A DNA stretch of 64,000 nucleotides, taken from Parapontixanthobacter sp963736595. GTDB taxonomy: Bacteria; Pseudomonadota; Alphaproteobacteria; Sphingomonadales; Sphingomonadaceae. The stretch is taken from positions 248,001 to 312,000 of the forward strand of contig CAVTPG010000002.1 in assembly GCA_963736595.1 (NCBI GenBank). The letters run 5' to 3'. Both the position numbers and the translations under genes were made by a program. Shown here one piece after another: positions 27,682 through 36,950 of the stretch (position 1 is the first letter of the stretch; every line of letters starts with the position of its first letter). Under the pieces are notes generated by a model. It was not told the origin of the DNA. It did no database searches and saw only the letters and a program-made list of their open reading frames with translations.

Positions 27682-28043
27682 GGTTTAGTCCAGTCGCTCA
27701 AGCAATGGTGGCAGCTATTGTCGCGAGTATTGCGGCTACGCTTTATTGGGTGCTGATCGACAACATTTCGCTATCGCAAGCCGTCGCTTCGCCGTTTCCG
27801 TATATCATGGCGTTTGCCGCCATATTTCTAGGACTACCTGTCTATTTCTTATTGCACAATTGGCTCGGTACTTCGCTGCTACGTCCCCTGATATTGGCCG
27901 CACTCGCGATCAGTCCGGCCATCCTTTATTCGTGGAATTACTTCCTCTATCCGCGCAGCGCTTTTGTTGCTTTTTTGTTGCTGACGACAGCTTGGGTCGG
28001 AACTGCTGTGTTCTGGTTATTCGCAAGAAGGATCAAATTTTGA
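27678..28043 (+). CDS. Hypothetical small membrane protein
   Basis: A 121-residue protein with four likely membrane helices (about residues 9-29, 38-56, 62-81 and 92-113) and a basic C-terminus ending RRIKF. No family recognised. The ATG at 27678 overlaps the hydroxylase stop and has GAGAGGG at a good distance, so the two genes are probably translated together. A terminator-like hairpin follows. Confidence 0.72.
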   Translation: MRFSPVAQAMVAAIVASIAATLYWVLIDNISLSQAVASPFPYIMAFAAIFLGLPVYFLLHNWLGTSLLRPLILAALAISPAILYSWNYFLYPRSAFVAFLLLTTAWVGTAVFWLFARRIKF

Positions 28044-28046
28044 TAC

Positions 28047-28078
28047 GAAAAAGGCGGCCCATCAGGACCGCCCTTTCT
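28047..28078 (-). terminator. Terminator between rpmE and the small membrane protein gene
   Basis: GC-rich hairpin with stem GGCGG/CCGCC plus inner CC/GG around an ATCA loop (28053-28072). On the minus strand, the rpmE direction, it is followed by TTTTT; on the plus strand by CTTTCT. Likely bidirectional. Confidence 0.72.
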
Positions 28079-28099
28079 CTATTCAATAACGCAAAGCGC

Positions 28100-28324
28100 T
28101 TATTTCTTGAGGCTGATCCCGCCGAAACGCTTGTTGAACTGCGCAACGCGGCCGCCTTCCTGAATCTGCTGCTTGCCGCCGGTCCAGGCCGGGTGGCTGG
28201 TCGGGTCAATATCGAGCGTCATCGTATCGCCGTCCTTGCCCCAGGTCGAGCGCGTCTGAAATTCGGTGCCATCAGTCATTTTGACGTTGATGGTGTGGTA
28301 TTCGGGGTGAGTTTCGGCTTTCAT
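28100..28324 (-). CDS. rpmE: 50S ribosomal protein L31
   Basis: A 74-residue L31 with the family pattern HPEYHTINVKMTDGTEF, DIDPTSHPAWTGG and RVAQFNKRF. It contains no cysteine, so it is the non-zinc-binding form usual in alphaproteobacteria. The ATG at 28324 gives the canonical start with GGAGC upstream; the in-frame extension to 28366 is unlike L31. Confidence 0.96.
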   Translation of the reverse strand: MKAETHPEYHTINVKMTDGTEFQTRSTWGKDGDTMTLDIDPTSHPAWTGGKQQIQEGGRVAQFNKRFGGISLKK

Positions 28325-28444
28325 GGGTCGGCGCTCCGTGCGGGTTGCACCGGTTCCGACCGGCACAGCAATGGGATGATAGGCAAAATTTTGTAATGAA
28401 GGCGCGCAATTAGCGATCCAAGCCGCTTATTGCAACCGGCAAGT

Positions 28445-28912
28445 TTACACCGGCGCGTCGGCAATCATCGCGGTGAATTCAACCTCACAGGTGGTTTTGC
28501 CGTTTACGCTGGCCTTCCCGGCGAATTTGCACACCCGCGCGCGCTTTTGCAGAAATTCAGCGTGCAGATCGAGCAGACAGCCCGGCTCTACCGGCGCGCG
28601 AAACTTCGCATTGTCGATCGCCATAAAGTAAACCAGCTTGCCACTATCGGCGAGATCAAGCGTTTCCACCGCCAGAATACCGGCAGCTTGCGCCAGCGCT
28701 TCGATCTGCAAAACACCGGGCATGATCGGGCGTCCGGGAAAATGCCCCTGAAAGAAACTCTCGTTAAAGCTGACCGCCTTGACCGCGTGGATGCTTTCAT
28801 CCTTGGTCAGGCTGGCCACCCGATCGACCAGCAGCATGGGATAACGATGCGGCAGGGCTTTTAGGATGCGTGACACATCCATCGCCGTTTCTTGTGCGAT
28901 TTCTTCGCTCAT
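28445..28912 (-). CDS. fabZ: 3-hydroxyacyl-[ACP] dehydratase FabZ
   Basis: A 155-residue hot-dog-fold dehydratase of fatty acid synthesis. The catalytic histidine lies in FFQGHFPGRPIMPGV and the glutamate in QIEALAQAAG. Start at the ATG 28912, with the upstream TTG at 28924 less likely. It follows bamA-ompH directly, without the lpxD, lpxA or lpxB genes that flank it in LPS-making proteobacteria. Confidence 0.96.
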   Translation of the reverse strand: MSEEIAQETAMDVSRILKALPHRYPMLLVDRVASLTKDESIHAVKAVSFNESFFQGHFPGRPIMPGVLQIEALAQAAGILAVETLDLADSGKLVYFMAIDNAKFRAPVEPGCLLDLHAEFLQKRARVCKFAGKASVNGKTTCEVEFTAMIADAPV

Positions 28913-28944
28913 AGCCCTGCCCAATTATCCGACCTTATGGCCTG

Positions 28945-29637
28945 TTAGCGCCCTTGAGGCTGCGGTGTTGCAGCTGGTTGCTGAGCCTGCGCGGCTTGCT
29001 GTGCCGCTTGTTGCTGCACGACTGCGCCAACAATCTGCTGCACCGTCTGATGCAGGGACACCGTTTCGCGGCGCGGCTGCCAGCCGGCTGGCGGCGTGAT
29101 GCTGACCGTTGGCAAACGCTGGTCGAGCGCCGCCACAATATCGTCCGTCACATTGGCTGTATCCGGCGCATATTGCACCGCGTCAGGTGACAGGATCATC
29201 GAAATACTCTTCTGCTGAACCACGACCGTCTGCGCGTTCTGGTAATCATTCACAAGCTGCTCGATCACATAAAACTGCGCCATGCGGATCGGTTGTGCGA
29301 TCTGCGCGGTCTGCTGCTCTTTGGCTTGAATCTGCTGGATTACCGCAGGATTGGCCTGCAATTCAGCATCGCTCAGCTGATTGTCATTATTCGTGTCGAG
29401 GCTTTTTTGCAGCGTCGCCAATTCCTGCTGTGCGGTACGCACTTGCTGGATTTGCGCAGTATAGGTCGTCTGAATTTGCTGTTCGGCAGCAATCCGCGCG
29501 GCAGAGCGGACGATAACCGCTTCGGGGCTGGCGGTTGCGATACCGTTGACCTGCGCCGCAGCGGGAGCGGCAAACGAAACAGCGCCGGCGCACAGGGCCA
29601 GCGACAAAGCGGACAAAGAAGATGTGTTACGTGTCAT
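28945..29637 (-). CDS. OmpH/Skp family periplasmic chaperone
   Basis: A 230-residue secreted protein with a signal peptide ending near APAAAQ and a long helical, Q/A-rich region (IAAEQQIQTTYTAQIQQVR and onward), as expected for the tentacle-like Skp/OmpH chaperone that carries outer-membrane proteins through the periplasm. The C-terminus is a glutamine/alanine low-complexity tail. Its ATG shares one base with the bamA stop (TAATG), indicating coupling. Confidence 0.88.
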   Translation of the reverse strand: MTRNTSSLSALSLALCAGAVSFAAPAAAQVNGIATASPEAVIVRSAARIAAEQQIQTTYTAQIQQVRTAQQELATLQKSLDTNNDNQLSDAELQANPAVIQQIQAKEQQTAQIAQPIRMAQFYVIEQLVNDYQNAQTVVVQQKSISMILSPDAVQYAPDTANVTDDIVAALDQRLPTVSITPPAGWQPRRETVSLHQTVQQIVGAVVQQQAAQQAAQAQQPAATPQPQGR

Positions 29638-32318
29638 TAGAATTGCGTTCCTACATTGAAGGAGAAGGTTTTTGTATCGTCACCGCGCTGCTTTTTAAGG
29701 ACGCGGGAGAAATCTATCCTGAACGGGCCGAAGGGCGAATTCCAGTTGACCCCGATCCCCACCGAAATGCGCGGGCTGGCACTGTCGGCCAGAAGTGCTT
29801 CGCTAAACGGCGCAATTTCGCCTGCCGGTATGTTGGCCGCGCCCTCCGCATCAGTCGGCGTTAAAGTCCGCGTGCCGGTAATATTGTCGATAAACAATGG
29901 CTGGCCCGGCGGCAGGATTTCCAGCAGTTGCGTATTCGGGGAACTATAAAGCGCACCGATATCGGCAAAGATCGACGGGCGCAGCCCAAGTTCGCGCGCG
30001 CCACTGCCCAGCGGAATTTCCAGTTCTGCACGGCCCAGATAATAAGCCGTTCCACCGATCGCATCATTGCCGCGACGCTGATTATCGGTGAAGTCGATAT
30101 CGTCGATAATGACACCGTTCTCATCGAATTCACGCCGGATCACACGCGGGCCAACGCCGCGAATATCGAAGCCTCTGATCTGCCCTTCGCCAAGGAAGAA
30201 CCGATCGGTCAGACGCACCGGGTCATCGTTCAGGCTGCGGATCGCGCCACCTTCGGCCGAGAGTGAGAAGATAAAGCCCTTCCCGACATCCCAGAATTGC
30301 GCGGCATTACCGCGAATCCGCAGATAATCGACCGATCCGCCCAAGCCAGCAAACTGCCCGCTAATCGACAGCGTGCGGCCACGTGTGGGGCGCAAGCGGC
30401 TGTTCAAAGTGTTGAGATTGACGGTAACGCCAAGGATCGAACTGGTCCGCTCACCCACCGCATCGCACAAAAAGCGACCAGCCAAGAACGGTTCGCAAGT
30501 GCTGATCCCGTCGCCATCGAAATCGGCGAAGAAATTGCGCTCATCGATCGAAACATCCTCGACCTGGAACGTGTAGCTGCCGATCAGCGAGATAAATTCT
30601 GTCAGCGGGACACCAACCCGCGCCGATAATCCGGTCGAGCTTTGTTCAAAAGTCGCAGCATCGCGGTTAAAGAAGTCATTGTCGAATTCCCGGTGGAATA
30701 CGTCGACTCCGGCGGAGATATTGCGGTCGAACAGATAGGGTTCTGTGAAACTGACTTGCGCGGACCGGGAAATGCGCGAGTAATTGACGCTCAGGCCGAC
30801 CGTCTGCCCGCGACCACGGAAATTGTTTTGCCGAATCGCACCGGACAGGATGAAATTCTCGATCGAGCTGAAGCCCGCCGATAATTGCAATTCGCCGGTC
30901 GGCTGTTCCTGCACATTGGCTTCCAAGACGATGCGGTCCGGCTGGCTGCCCTCGGACTGCGTGACTTCGAAGTTTTCCTGAAAATACCCAAGCGAATTGA
31001 TCCGCGCGGTCGAACGCGCCACTTGCAGCGAATTGAAAGCATCACCTTCGGCAATGCGGAATTCGCGGCGCAGCACCTTATCCTGCGTCAGCGTGTTGCC
31101 GTTTACATCGATCCGCTCGACATAGACACGCGGTGCCTCGCGCAGCAGGAACGTGACATTCATTGTCAGCGTATCCTTGTCGCGCTCGAACCGCGGTTGC
31201 ACATCGGCAAACGCATAACCGAATGCGCCCGCTGTTTCAGTCAGCGATTCGACCGTCTCCTCGACCGCTTGCGCGTTATAAAAATCGCCGGATTTCATCG
31301 GCAGACGCTGCGTCATCGCATCGCTGTCGAAATCGCGCAGCTGGCTATCGACTTCGAGATTGCCGAATTTGTAGCGCTCGCCCTCTTCCACGACATAAGT
31401 GATAATGAAGTCGCGGCGATCGGGCGTCAATTCGGCCACGGCGGACACGACGCGGAAATCAGCATAGCCTTCGGTCAGATAAAACTGCCGCAGCTTTTGC
31501 TGGTCGAACGCCAGACGATCAGGATCGTAGCTGGTGTTGGAGCTGAAAAAGCTGGTCAGGCGCGCTTGCTTCGTCACCATCTCGCTGCGCAATTCGCCAT
31601 CGGAAAATTGCTCGTTACCGATGATATTGATCTGGCGGACTTTGGATTTCGGTCCCTCCTCGATCTCGAACACGATATCGACGCGGTTTTGCGACAGCTG
31701 CACCATTTTCGGCTCGACACTGGCAGCGAACCGCCCTTGCCGCTTATACAATTCGATGATGCGCGCGACATCGGCGCGAACTTTGGAGCGCGTGAAAATC
31801 TGGCGCGGGGCCAGCTTGATTTCCGGCAGAATCTTGTCGTTCTTAAGGCGTTTATTGCCTTCCAGCACGATCCGGTTGATGACCGGGTTTTCCGTGACTT
31901 CGACCACCACATTGCCATTGTCATTGCGGATCGAAAAGCTGGAGAACAGCTCGGTCGCAGACAAATCTTTCAGTGCCTGGTCGGCGGCGACGGCGGAATA
32001 TTCCTCGCCCACCCGCAAGCGAATGTAAGATAGGATGGTCTGCGCTTCCAAACGCTGCGCACCGACAATCTGAATCGAGCGAATAGTTTCGCCCTGCAAA
32101 GTCGGCACCGATGTCGGGGGGGATGCAGACGGCTGCTCACCGGCAGGTTGCGCAAGCGTCTCGTCAACCGGCGCAGGGTCAGCATTGCCATCCTGCGCAT
32201 AGGCAACCGCAGGTATCCCCGCCAGCGCCGAACCGCATAGCAAGCCAGCCATCAACCGGGGCATCAGCCGGGACGCAGATTTCGTCGTTCCGCGTATCGC
32301 CATCGTTGTTCCACTCAT
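29637..32318 (-). CDS. bamA: Outer membrane protein assembly factor BamA
   Basis: An 893-residue Omp85 protein. Signal peptide (ending near AVAYAQ), a proline/serine-rich linker, five POTRA domains, and a 16-strand beta-barrel ending in NVGTQF with the terminal aromatic residue. The loop-6 motif appears as IRGF in GEGQIRGFDIRG. It inserts beta-barrel proteins into the outer membrane. Longer than E. coli BamA mainly because of the N-terminal linker. The ATG at 32303 is an alternative start. Confidence 0.96.
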   Translation of the reverse strand: MSGTTMAIRGTTKSASRLMPRLMAGLLCGSALAGIPAVAYAQDGNADPAPVDETLAQPAGEQPSASPPTSVPTLQGETIRSIQIVGAQRLEAQTILSYIRLRVGEEYSAVAADQALKDLSATELFSSFSIRNDNGNVVVEVTENPVINRIVLEGNKRLKNDKILPEIKLAPRQIFTRSKVRADVARIIELYKRQGRFAASVEPKMVQLSQNRVDIVFEIEEGPKSKVRQINIIGNEQFSDGELRSEMVTKQARLTSFFSSNTSYDPDRLAFDQQKLRQFYLTEGYADFRVVSAVAELTPDRRDFIITYVVEEGERYKFGNLEVDSQLRDFDSDAMTQRLPMKSGDFYNAQAVEETVESLTETAGAFGYAFADVQPRFERDKDTLTMNVTFLLREAPRVYVERIDVNGNTLTQDKVLRREFRIAEGDAFNSLQVARSTARINSLGYFQENFEVTQSEGSQPDRIVLEANVQEQPTGELQLSAGFSSIENFILSGAIRQNNFRGRGQTVGLSVNYSRISRSAQVSFTEPYLFDRNISAGVDVFHREFDNDFFNRDAATFEQSSTGLSARVGVPLTEFISLIGSYTFQVEDVSIDERNFFADFDGDGISTCEPFLAGRFLCDAVGERTSSILGVTVNLNTLNSRLRPTRGRTLSISGQFAGLGGSVDYLRIRGNAAQFWDVGKGFIFSLSAEGGAIRSLNDDPVRLTDRFFLGEGQIRGFDIRGVGPRVIRREFDENGVIIDDIDFTDNQRRGNDAIGGTAYYLGRAELEIPLGSGARELGLRPSIFADIGALYSSPNTQLLEILPPGQPLFIDNITGTRTLTPTDAEGAANIPAGEIAPFSEALLADSASPRISVGIGVNWNSPFGPFRIDFSRVLKKQRGDDTKTFSFNVGTQF

Positions 32319-32512
32319 TGGTTAGGAAATTCCCGTCCTGCCCGTTTGTTCAGCCCTTTGCGACATCCCTGTCATCGCATCGGGCACTTCACACCTGCCA
32401 TAGCAGATATATCGTGCGGTCGTCCTTTAGGCGAAGCCAGCGGCCAATCAACCGTGTGCATCGCCCGATACACATATTTACCATCATGACCCTTGGGCCA
32501 CAGCGCGTCTGC

Positions 32513-33682
32513 CTAGCCAAAGAACGGCAACGATAACACATCGTTGATCGTCACGAACACCATCAGCCCAAGGACCAATGCGATGCCAGTGCGGTAAGCG
32601 ATTTCCGTGCCGCGCGGTCCGACGGGTTTGCGCCGGATAGCTTCGGCTGCGTAAAACGCCAGATGCCCACCATCGAGCGCGGGAATTGGCAGGAGGTTAA
32701 TGAATGCTAAGTTAATTGAGATCAGCGCAGCAAAATTCACATAGGACAGCCAGCCTTCGGACAGGCGCTCGCCTGAATATTTTGCGATCTTAATGGGTCC
32801 GCCCAATTCCTTGACCGACCGTTCGCCGAAGATGATCTGCCGCAGCCCTTCGACCATATTGATGACCAGATCGACGTTAGCCTTCACTGCCAGGTTAAGC
32901 GATTCGATCACGCCCACCTCTTCAAAGCCGACCTGCTCGCCCATAATGCCGAGCAAACCGATCCGGCCTTCATTGCCATAACGGTCGGTGAAAAGGTAAT
33001 CTTCCGTCACCAGCGAAACGGTTTGACGCTCGCCGTCCCGCTCAAGCGAAATGTCCATCGCCTTGCCGGGATACAGCGCCACCGCGTTGCGCACTTCGGT
33101 AAAGTCTTCAATGGGTGCGCCATCGACCGACACGATCCGGTCGCCCACTTCGATGCCAGCGGCCTGCGCCACGGAATTTTCGGAGAAACCGGTCACGACC
33201 GGCTCGGCAACGGGCTTCCCCATAAAGGCAAAGAAAGCCGCAAAGATCGCCAGCGCAATCAGGATGTTCATCGCCGGTCCGGCAAAGACAATCAGCGCCC
33301 GTTTCCACAGCGCCGCGTGCTGAAATCCATCGCCAATGACGTGGCGGTCGTCATCTTCGGCCAGCGCTTCTGCCGTGCCCATGCCGAACACGGCGTCATT
33401 GTCGATATTGTCCGTTGCGGCGGTTTGCGGGATGCTGGCGGGGTTCATATCGCCCTTGAACTGCACATATCCGCCCAGCGGCAGCGCCGACAATTTCCAG
33501 CGTGTGCCGCGCCCATCAGTCCAGCCGAATAGCTCTTTGCCAAAGCCCACTGAAAACGCCTGCGCGCCGACGCCGAACCAGCGCCCGACGAGATAATGCC
33601 CCAGCTCATGCAACGTCACGAGCGGGCCAAGCACCGCGATAAAGCCCAGCGGCCACATCCAGAAAGGAATTTGCTCAAGCAA
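32513..33682 (-). CDS. rseP: Site-2 protease RseP
   Basis: A 389-residue intramembrane zinc metalloprotease. HELGH zinc motif near the N-terminus, periplasmic PDZ region (GFSENSVAQAAGIEVGDRIVSVDG), and the second zinc-binding segment LLPIPALDGGHL. I chose the TTG at 33682 (MLEQIPFWMWPLGF) because GGAG lies about 9 bases upstream and HELGH is then at the usual distance from the N-terminus; the ATG at 33658 is the alternative. It overlaps the end of dxr. Confidence 0.92.
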   Translation of the reverse strand: MLEQIPFWMWPLGFIAVLGPLVTLHELGHYLVGRWFGVGAQAFSVGFGKELFGWTDGRGTRWKLSALPLGGYVQFKGDMNPASIPQTAATDNIDNDAVFGMGTAEALAEDDDRHVIGDGFQHAALWKRALIVFAGPAMNILIALAIFAAFFAFMGKPVAEPVVTGFSENSVAQAAGIEVGDRIVSVDGAPIEDFTEVRNAVALYPGKAMDISLERDGERQTVSLVTEDYLFTDRYGNEGRIGLLGIMGEQVGFEEVGVIESLNLAVKANVDLVINMVEGLRQIIFGERSVKELGGPIKIAKYSGERLSEGWLSYVNFAALISINLAFINLLPIPALDGGHLAFYAAEAIRRKPVGPRGTEIAYRTGIALVLGLMVFVTINDVLSLPFFG

Positions 33683-34840
33683 AGAGGTGCTGCTCCATAA
33701 GATTATCCGCCAGTTTGCGCGCCGCAGCATCGGCGGCCAGCACATCGTCCAGCGTTTCCAGACGCGGCGACAGATTGCTCTGCGCCAGAACGTCTTCGAC
33801 CATTACCGCGATGCGGGTGAACGGTATCTTACCGGCCAGAAACGCGGCCACTGCCACTTCGTTGGCGGCATTCAAAGTCGCGGGCGCGGCTCCGCCCTGT
33901 TCGACCGCTTGACGGGCCAGTTTGGTCGCCGGGAAACGCTCTTCATCGGGCGCTTCGAAAGTCAATTCGCCGATAGCGGCCAGATCCAGCGGCTCGCACG
34001 GCGTATCCATCCGCTCAGGGTGCGCAAGGCACGAGGCGATCGGCACGCGCATATCGGAGGGGCCAAGCTGCGCCAGCGTCGATCCATCGCGATATTCCAC
34101 CATCGAATGAATGACGCTTTGCGGGTGAACGACGATCCGCAATTTATCGAGGCCGACCGGAAACAGATGGTGCGCTTCGATGAATTCCAGCCCCTTATTC
34201 ATCATCGTGGCCGAATCGACGCTGATCTTTGCGCCCATATCCCAATTGGGATGCGCCACCGCTTGCTCGGGCGTGGCAGCATCAAGCTGTGCCTGTGTCC
34301 AGGTGCGCAATGGCCCGCCGCTGGCTGTCAGGGTAATCCAGCGGACATCGGTAACCGCGTTGCCCGCAAGGCATTGAAAAATCGCATTATGTTCGGAATC
34401 GACCGGCAACAAGGTTGCACCGTGTTTGGTGACCGCCGCCGTCATCACTTCGCCCGCCGATACCAGTGCTTCTTTGTTGGCGAGCGCAATCGTGCCGCCC
34501 TGCTCGATCGCCGCCATTGTCGGCGCTAGTCCTGCGCAGCCCACAATCGCGGCCACCGTGATGTCACAAGGCGCGCCGCCGCTTCGCACAAGGCCGCTGC
34601 GCCTCCAGCCAAGTCGATATCCGTTCCGCCAAGCGCCTCGCGCAGATCGCCAAGACAGCCCGCATCGCCGACCACGGCCATCTCCGCGTCAAATTCTTGC
34701 GCCAGTTTCGCCAGATCGTCAGTCGAGCAATTCGCGGTCAGAGCCACCACTTTCCAGTCGTCGCGATTGCGGCGGATGAGGTCCAGCGTCGATGCGCCGA
34801 CCGATCCGGTCGCGCCCAAAATGGTGATGCGGCGCGTCAT
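33675..34840 (-). CDS. dxr: 1-deoxy-D-xylulose 5-phosphate reductoisomerase (frameshifted)
   Basis: DXR makes 2-C-methyl-erythritol 4-phosphate, the committed step of the MEP isoprenoid pathway. The N-terminal NADPH motif ILGATGSVGAST is in the frame starting at 34840; the NKEALV, SGGPLR and VDSATMMNKGLE motifs are in another frame from about 34575 on. Adding one base to the CC at 34576-34577 (G on the coding strand) joins them as CEAAGAPCDITVAAIVG and gives 388 residues, normal for DXR. As written the gene is split, which is unlikely to be real for a normally essential enzyme in an otherwise intact operon. Confidence 0.9.
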
Positions 34841-35553
34841 GCGTCGAGCCAGTGCGGGAACTGGAAATACAGCAAGCCGCCAATGGCGATGGATACCGGT
34901 AGCAATCCGTCCACCCGATCGAAAATGCCGCCATGACCCGGTATCAGGCTGGAGGAATCCTTGCGTCCCGCTTTGCGTTTCAACCAGGACTCAAAAAAGT
35001 CGCCGGCTTGCGCCAGCACGGCGAGCGCGAAGCCCGGAATGATCTGCACCAGCATCTCCCACGGCGGAATATAGGTGAACACATATCCGTAACGCCAGAA
35101 GACATTGAGTGCGATGGTCGCGCCGATCACGCCGCCCAGCAATCCAGCCCAGGTTTTGTTCGGGCTAATCGACGGCGCAATCTTGGGACCGCCGATGGTG
35201 CGCCCGAAAAAGTAAGCAAAAGTGTCGATCAAAATGACCAGCCCGATGATAAGCAGCAGCACATTGAGATTGTCGATCTGGATCAGGAAGAACGCCGCCG
35301 CGCCGATATAGATTGCTCCGGCGACCAACGCCGCTGCTCTGCCGAGGCTCGTCAGGTTCAGCGCCATAATCAACCGGGCAAACTCATAAAATGTCGCCAG
35401 CCCGACCAGCGCCACCAGCCCGTCGAACCACAATCCGCCCAGCCACAATTCCACGCTGACCACGGCCAGCATCACGATGGCGGACACCAGCCGCACCAGC
35501 AGATCGGAGTTTTTGCGTGGCGCCGTTTGGGGCTGCACTTTACCGTCCGCCAT
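34837..35553 (-). CDS. cdsA: Phosphatidate cytidylyltransferase
   Basis: A 238-residue polytopic membrane enzyme making CDP-diacylglycerol from phosphatidic acid and CTP. The C-terminal signature is complete: SWLKRKAGRKDSSSLIPGHGGIFDRVD. The ATG at 35553 is preferred over a TTG at 35574. Overlaps uppS by 14 bp and dxr by 4 bp. It supplies PgsA and PssA encoded elsewhere in this window. Confidence 0.94.
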   Translation of the reverse strand: MADGKVQPQTAPRKNSDLLVRLVSAIVMLAVVSVELWLGGLWFDGLVALVGLATFYEFARLIMALNLTSLGRAAALVAGAIYIGAAAFFLIQIDNLNVLLLIIGLVILIDTFAYFFGRTIGGPKIAPSISPNKTWAGLLGGVIGATIALNVFWRYGYVFTYIPPWEMLVQIIPGFALAVLAQAGDFFESWLKRKAGRKDSSSLIPGHGGIFDRVDGLLPVSIAIGGLLYFQFPHWLDA

Positions 35554-36346
35554 AACGCCGCTCTCTGCTGGCAAAATCGTCCAGAGCCGCTTGCAAATGC
35601 GCAGGCGTGAAATCGGGCCATAGCGTATCGACGAACATCATCTCGGCATAAGCCGATTGCCACAGCAAAAAGTTGGAGAGGCGTATTTCGCCACTGGTTC
35701 GGATCAGCAGATCGAGCGGCGGCAAGTCGCTCGTGAACAAATGGCGTTCAATATCTTCTGGCTCGATATCTTCTGGCTCAATGTTGGCTAGCGCGATGTT
35801 AGCTGGCGCGGTCTCGCTTGGCGCGTCATTGTTAACGTTTGAGCCGCTTAAGGACGCCTCGACATCCTTGTGACCCGTTTCAGTCCGCTTCTGGACATCG
35901 CGCATTGCAAGGGTCGCCGCGCGAGCAATTTCCTGCTGTCCGCCATAGTTCAGCGCCACCGCCAGAATGCGCGATCCCTTCGCCGTCTGCTCCAGCGCAT
36001 CTTCAAGCATTTTGACAATATCGGGAGCCATCACACTGTAATCGCCGATGATTTTCAGCCTTACATCGTTGGCAATAAATTCTGGCAAGTCGGATTTGAT
36101 AAATCTGCGCATCAAATTCATCAGGTCGCTGACTTCGTCTTCGGGGCGCTTCCAGTTCTCCGAAGAAAACGCATAAAGCGTCAGGCAATCGAGGTCCATC
36201 GGCTCGACCGAGCGCACCAACTCACGCACGGCTTCCACGCCTTTCTTGTGACCCAGCGCGCGCGGCAAGTGCCGCTGCTTGGCCCAACGACCATTGCCAT
36301 CCATAATAATGGCGACGTGGCGTGCTTGATTGTCTTTATTAGTCAT
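35540..36346 (-). CDS. uppS: Isoprenyl transferase (undecaprenyl diphosphate synthase) with repeat insertion
   Basis: A 268-residue cis-prenyltransferase making the lipid carrier for cell-wall synthesis. Motifs: IIMDGNGRWA (catalytic Asp), FSSENWKRP, and the C-terminal LIRTSGEIRLSNFLLWQ. Between the NYGGQQEI region and DLPPLDLLIRTSGE it carries an extra 30 or so residues containing pentapeptide repeats of the type [AE]-[PL]-[AE]-[ND]-I, ending EPEDIEPEDIE. The insertion falls in a surface region that is normally short, so activity may be kept. Member of pyrH-frr-uppS-cdsA-dxr. Confidence 0.95.
   Translation of the reverse strand: MTNKDNQARHVAIIMDGNGRWAKQRHLPRALGHKKGVEAVRELVRSVEPMDLDCLTLYAFSSENWKRPEDEVSDLMNLMRRFIKSDLPEFIANDVRLKIIGDYSVMAPDIVKMLEDALEQTAKGSRILAVALNYGGQQEIARAATLAMRDVQKRTETGHKDVEASLSGSNVNNDAPSETAPANIALANIEPEDIEPEDIERHLFTSDLPPLDLLIRTSGEIRLSNFLLWQSAYAEMMFVDTLWPDFTPAHLQAALDDFASRERRYGGR
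35748..35822 (-). repeat. Degenerate 15-bp tandem repeat (five units) inside uppS
   Basis: Five consecutive 15-bp units. The first two (35748-35762 and 35763-35777) differ at one base (TCAATATCTTCTGGC / TCGATATCTTCTGGC); units 3-5 diverge progressively, ending in GGC or AGC. The array is in frame and encodes pentapeptides, so reading is preserved. It probably arose by slippage of the native EPEDI segment. Confidence 0.8.
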
Positions 36347-36370
36347 AGGGTTAGTCAGCCGACCTGCCCG

Positions 36371-36928
36371 TCACTGCGTCATGATTTCCTTTTCCTTGGC
36401 CGCTGCAAGCTGATCCGTATCCGCCACATATTTGTCGGTCAGTTTCTGCACGTCATCTTCGTGCCGCTTGCGCTCATCCTCGGAAATATCTTTCTTTTTC
36501 TCGTCTTCTTTCAACGCTTCCATGCCGTCACGCCGCACATTGCGGATCGCGATTTTCGCATTTTCGGCATATTTTCCAGCCAGTTTCGCCAGTTCCTTCC
36601 GGCGTTCTTCGGTCAGGTCCGGCATCGGCAAGCGCAAGGTCTGGCCGTCAATCATCGGATTAAGACCGAGATTTGCGTGCGCAATACCCTTTTCCACCGC
36701 AGAGATGTTCGATTTATCCCACACCTGAACGCTTAGCATCCGCGGCTCCGGCGCCGACACCGTCGCCACCTGATTTAACGGCATCATCGCGCCGTAAACC
36801 GATACTTGCACCGGATCGAGCAACGTCGTGTTCGCGCGCCCTGTTCGCAAGCCTGACAAATCGCCCTTCAGCGCCTCTACGGCTCCGGTCATGCGGCGTT
36901 CAATGTCCGATTTTTCGTATTTTGCCAT
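36371..36928 (-). CDS. frr: Ribosome recycling factor
   Basis: A 185-residue RRF that splits post-termination ribosomes with EF-G. The signature GRANTTLLDPVQVSVYG and the C-terminal long-helix segment RRDGMEALKEDEKKKDISEDE are present. Normal length. 22 bp after pyrH and 24 bp before uppS. Confidence 0.97.
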   Translation of the reverse strand: MAKYEKSDIERRMTGAVEALKGDLSGLRTGRANTTLLDPVQVSVYGAMMPLNQVATVSAPEPRMLSVQVWDKSNISAVEKGIAHANLGLNPMIDGQTLRLPMPDLTEERRKELAKLAGKYAENAKIAIRNVRRDGMEALKEDEKKKDISEDERKRHEDDVQKLTDKYVADTDQLAAAKEKEIMTQ

Positions 36929-36950
36929 AGCGGCCTCTCCTCAAAATGCT

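Noticed and set aside
30885..32033. 382-residue plus-strand open frame opposite bamA
   Set aside because: Antisense shadow of bamA; the frame is open because of the high GC of the real gene.
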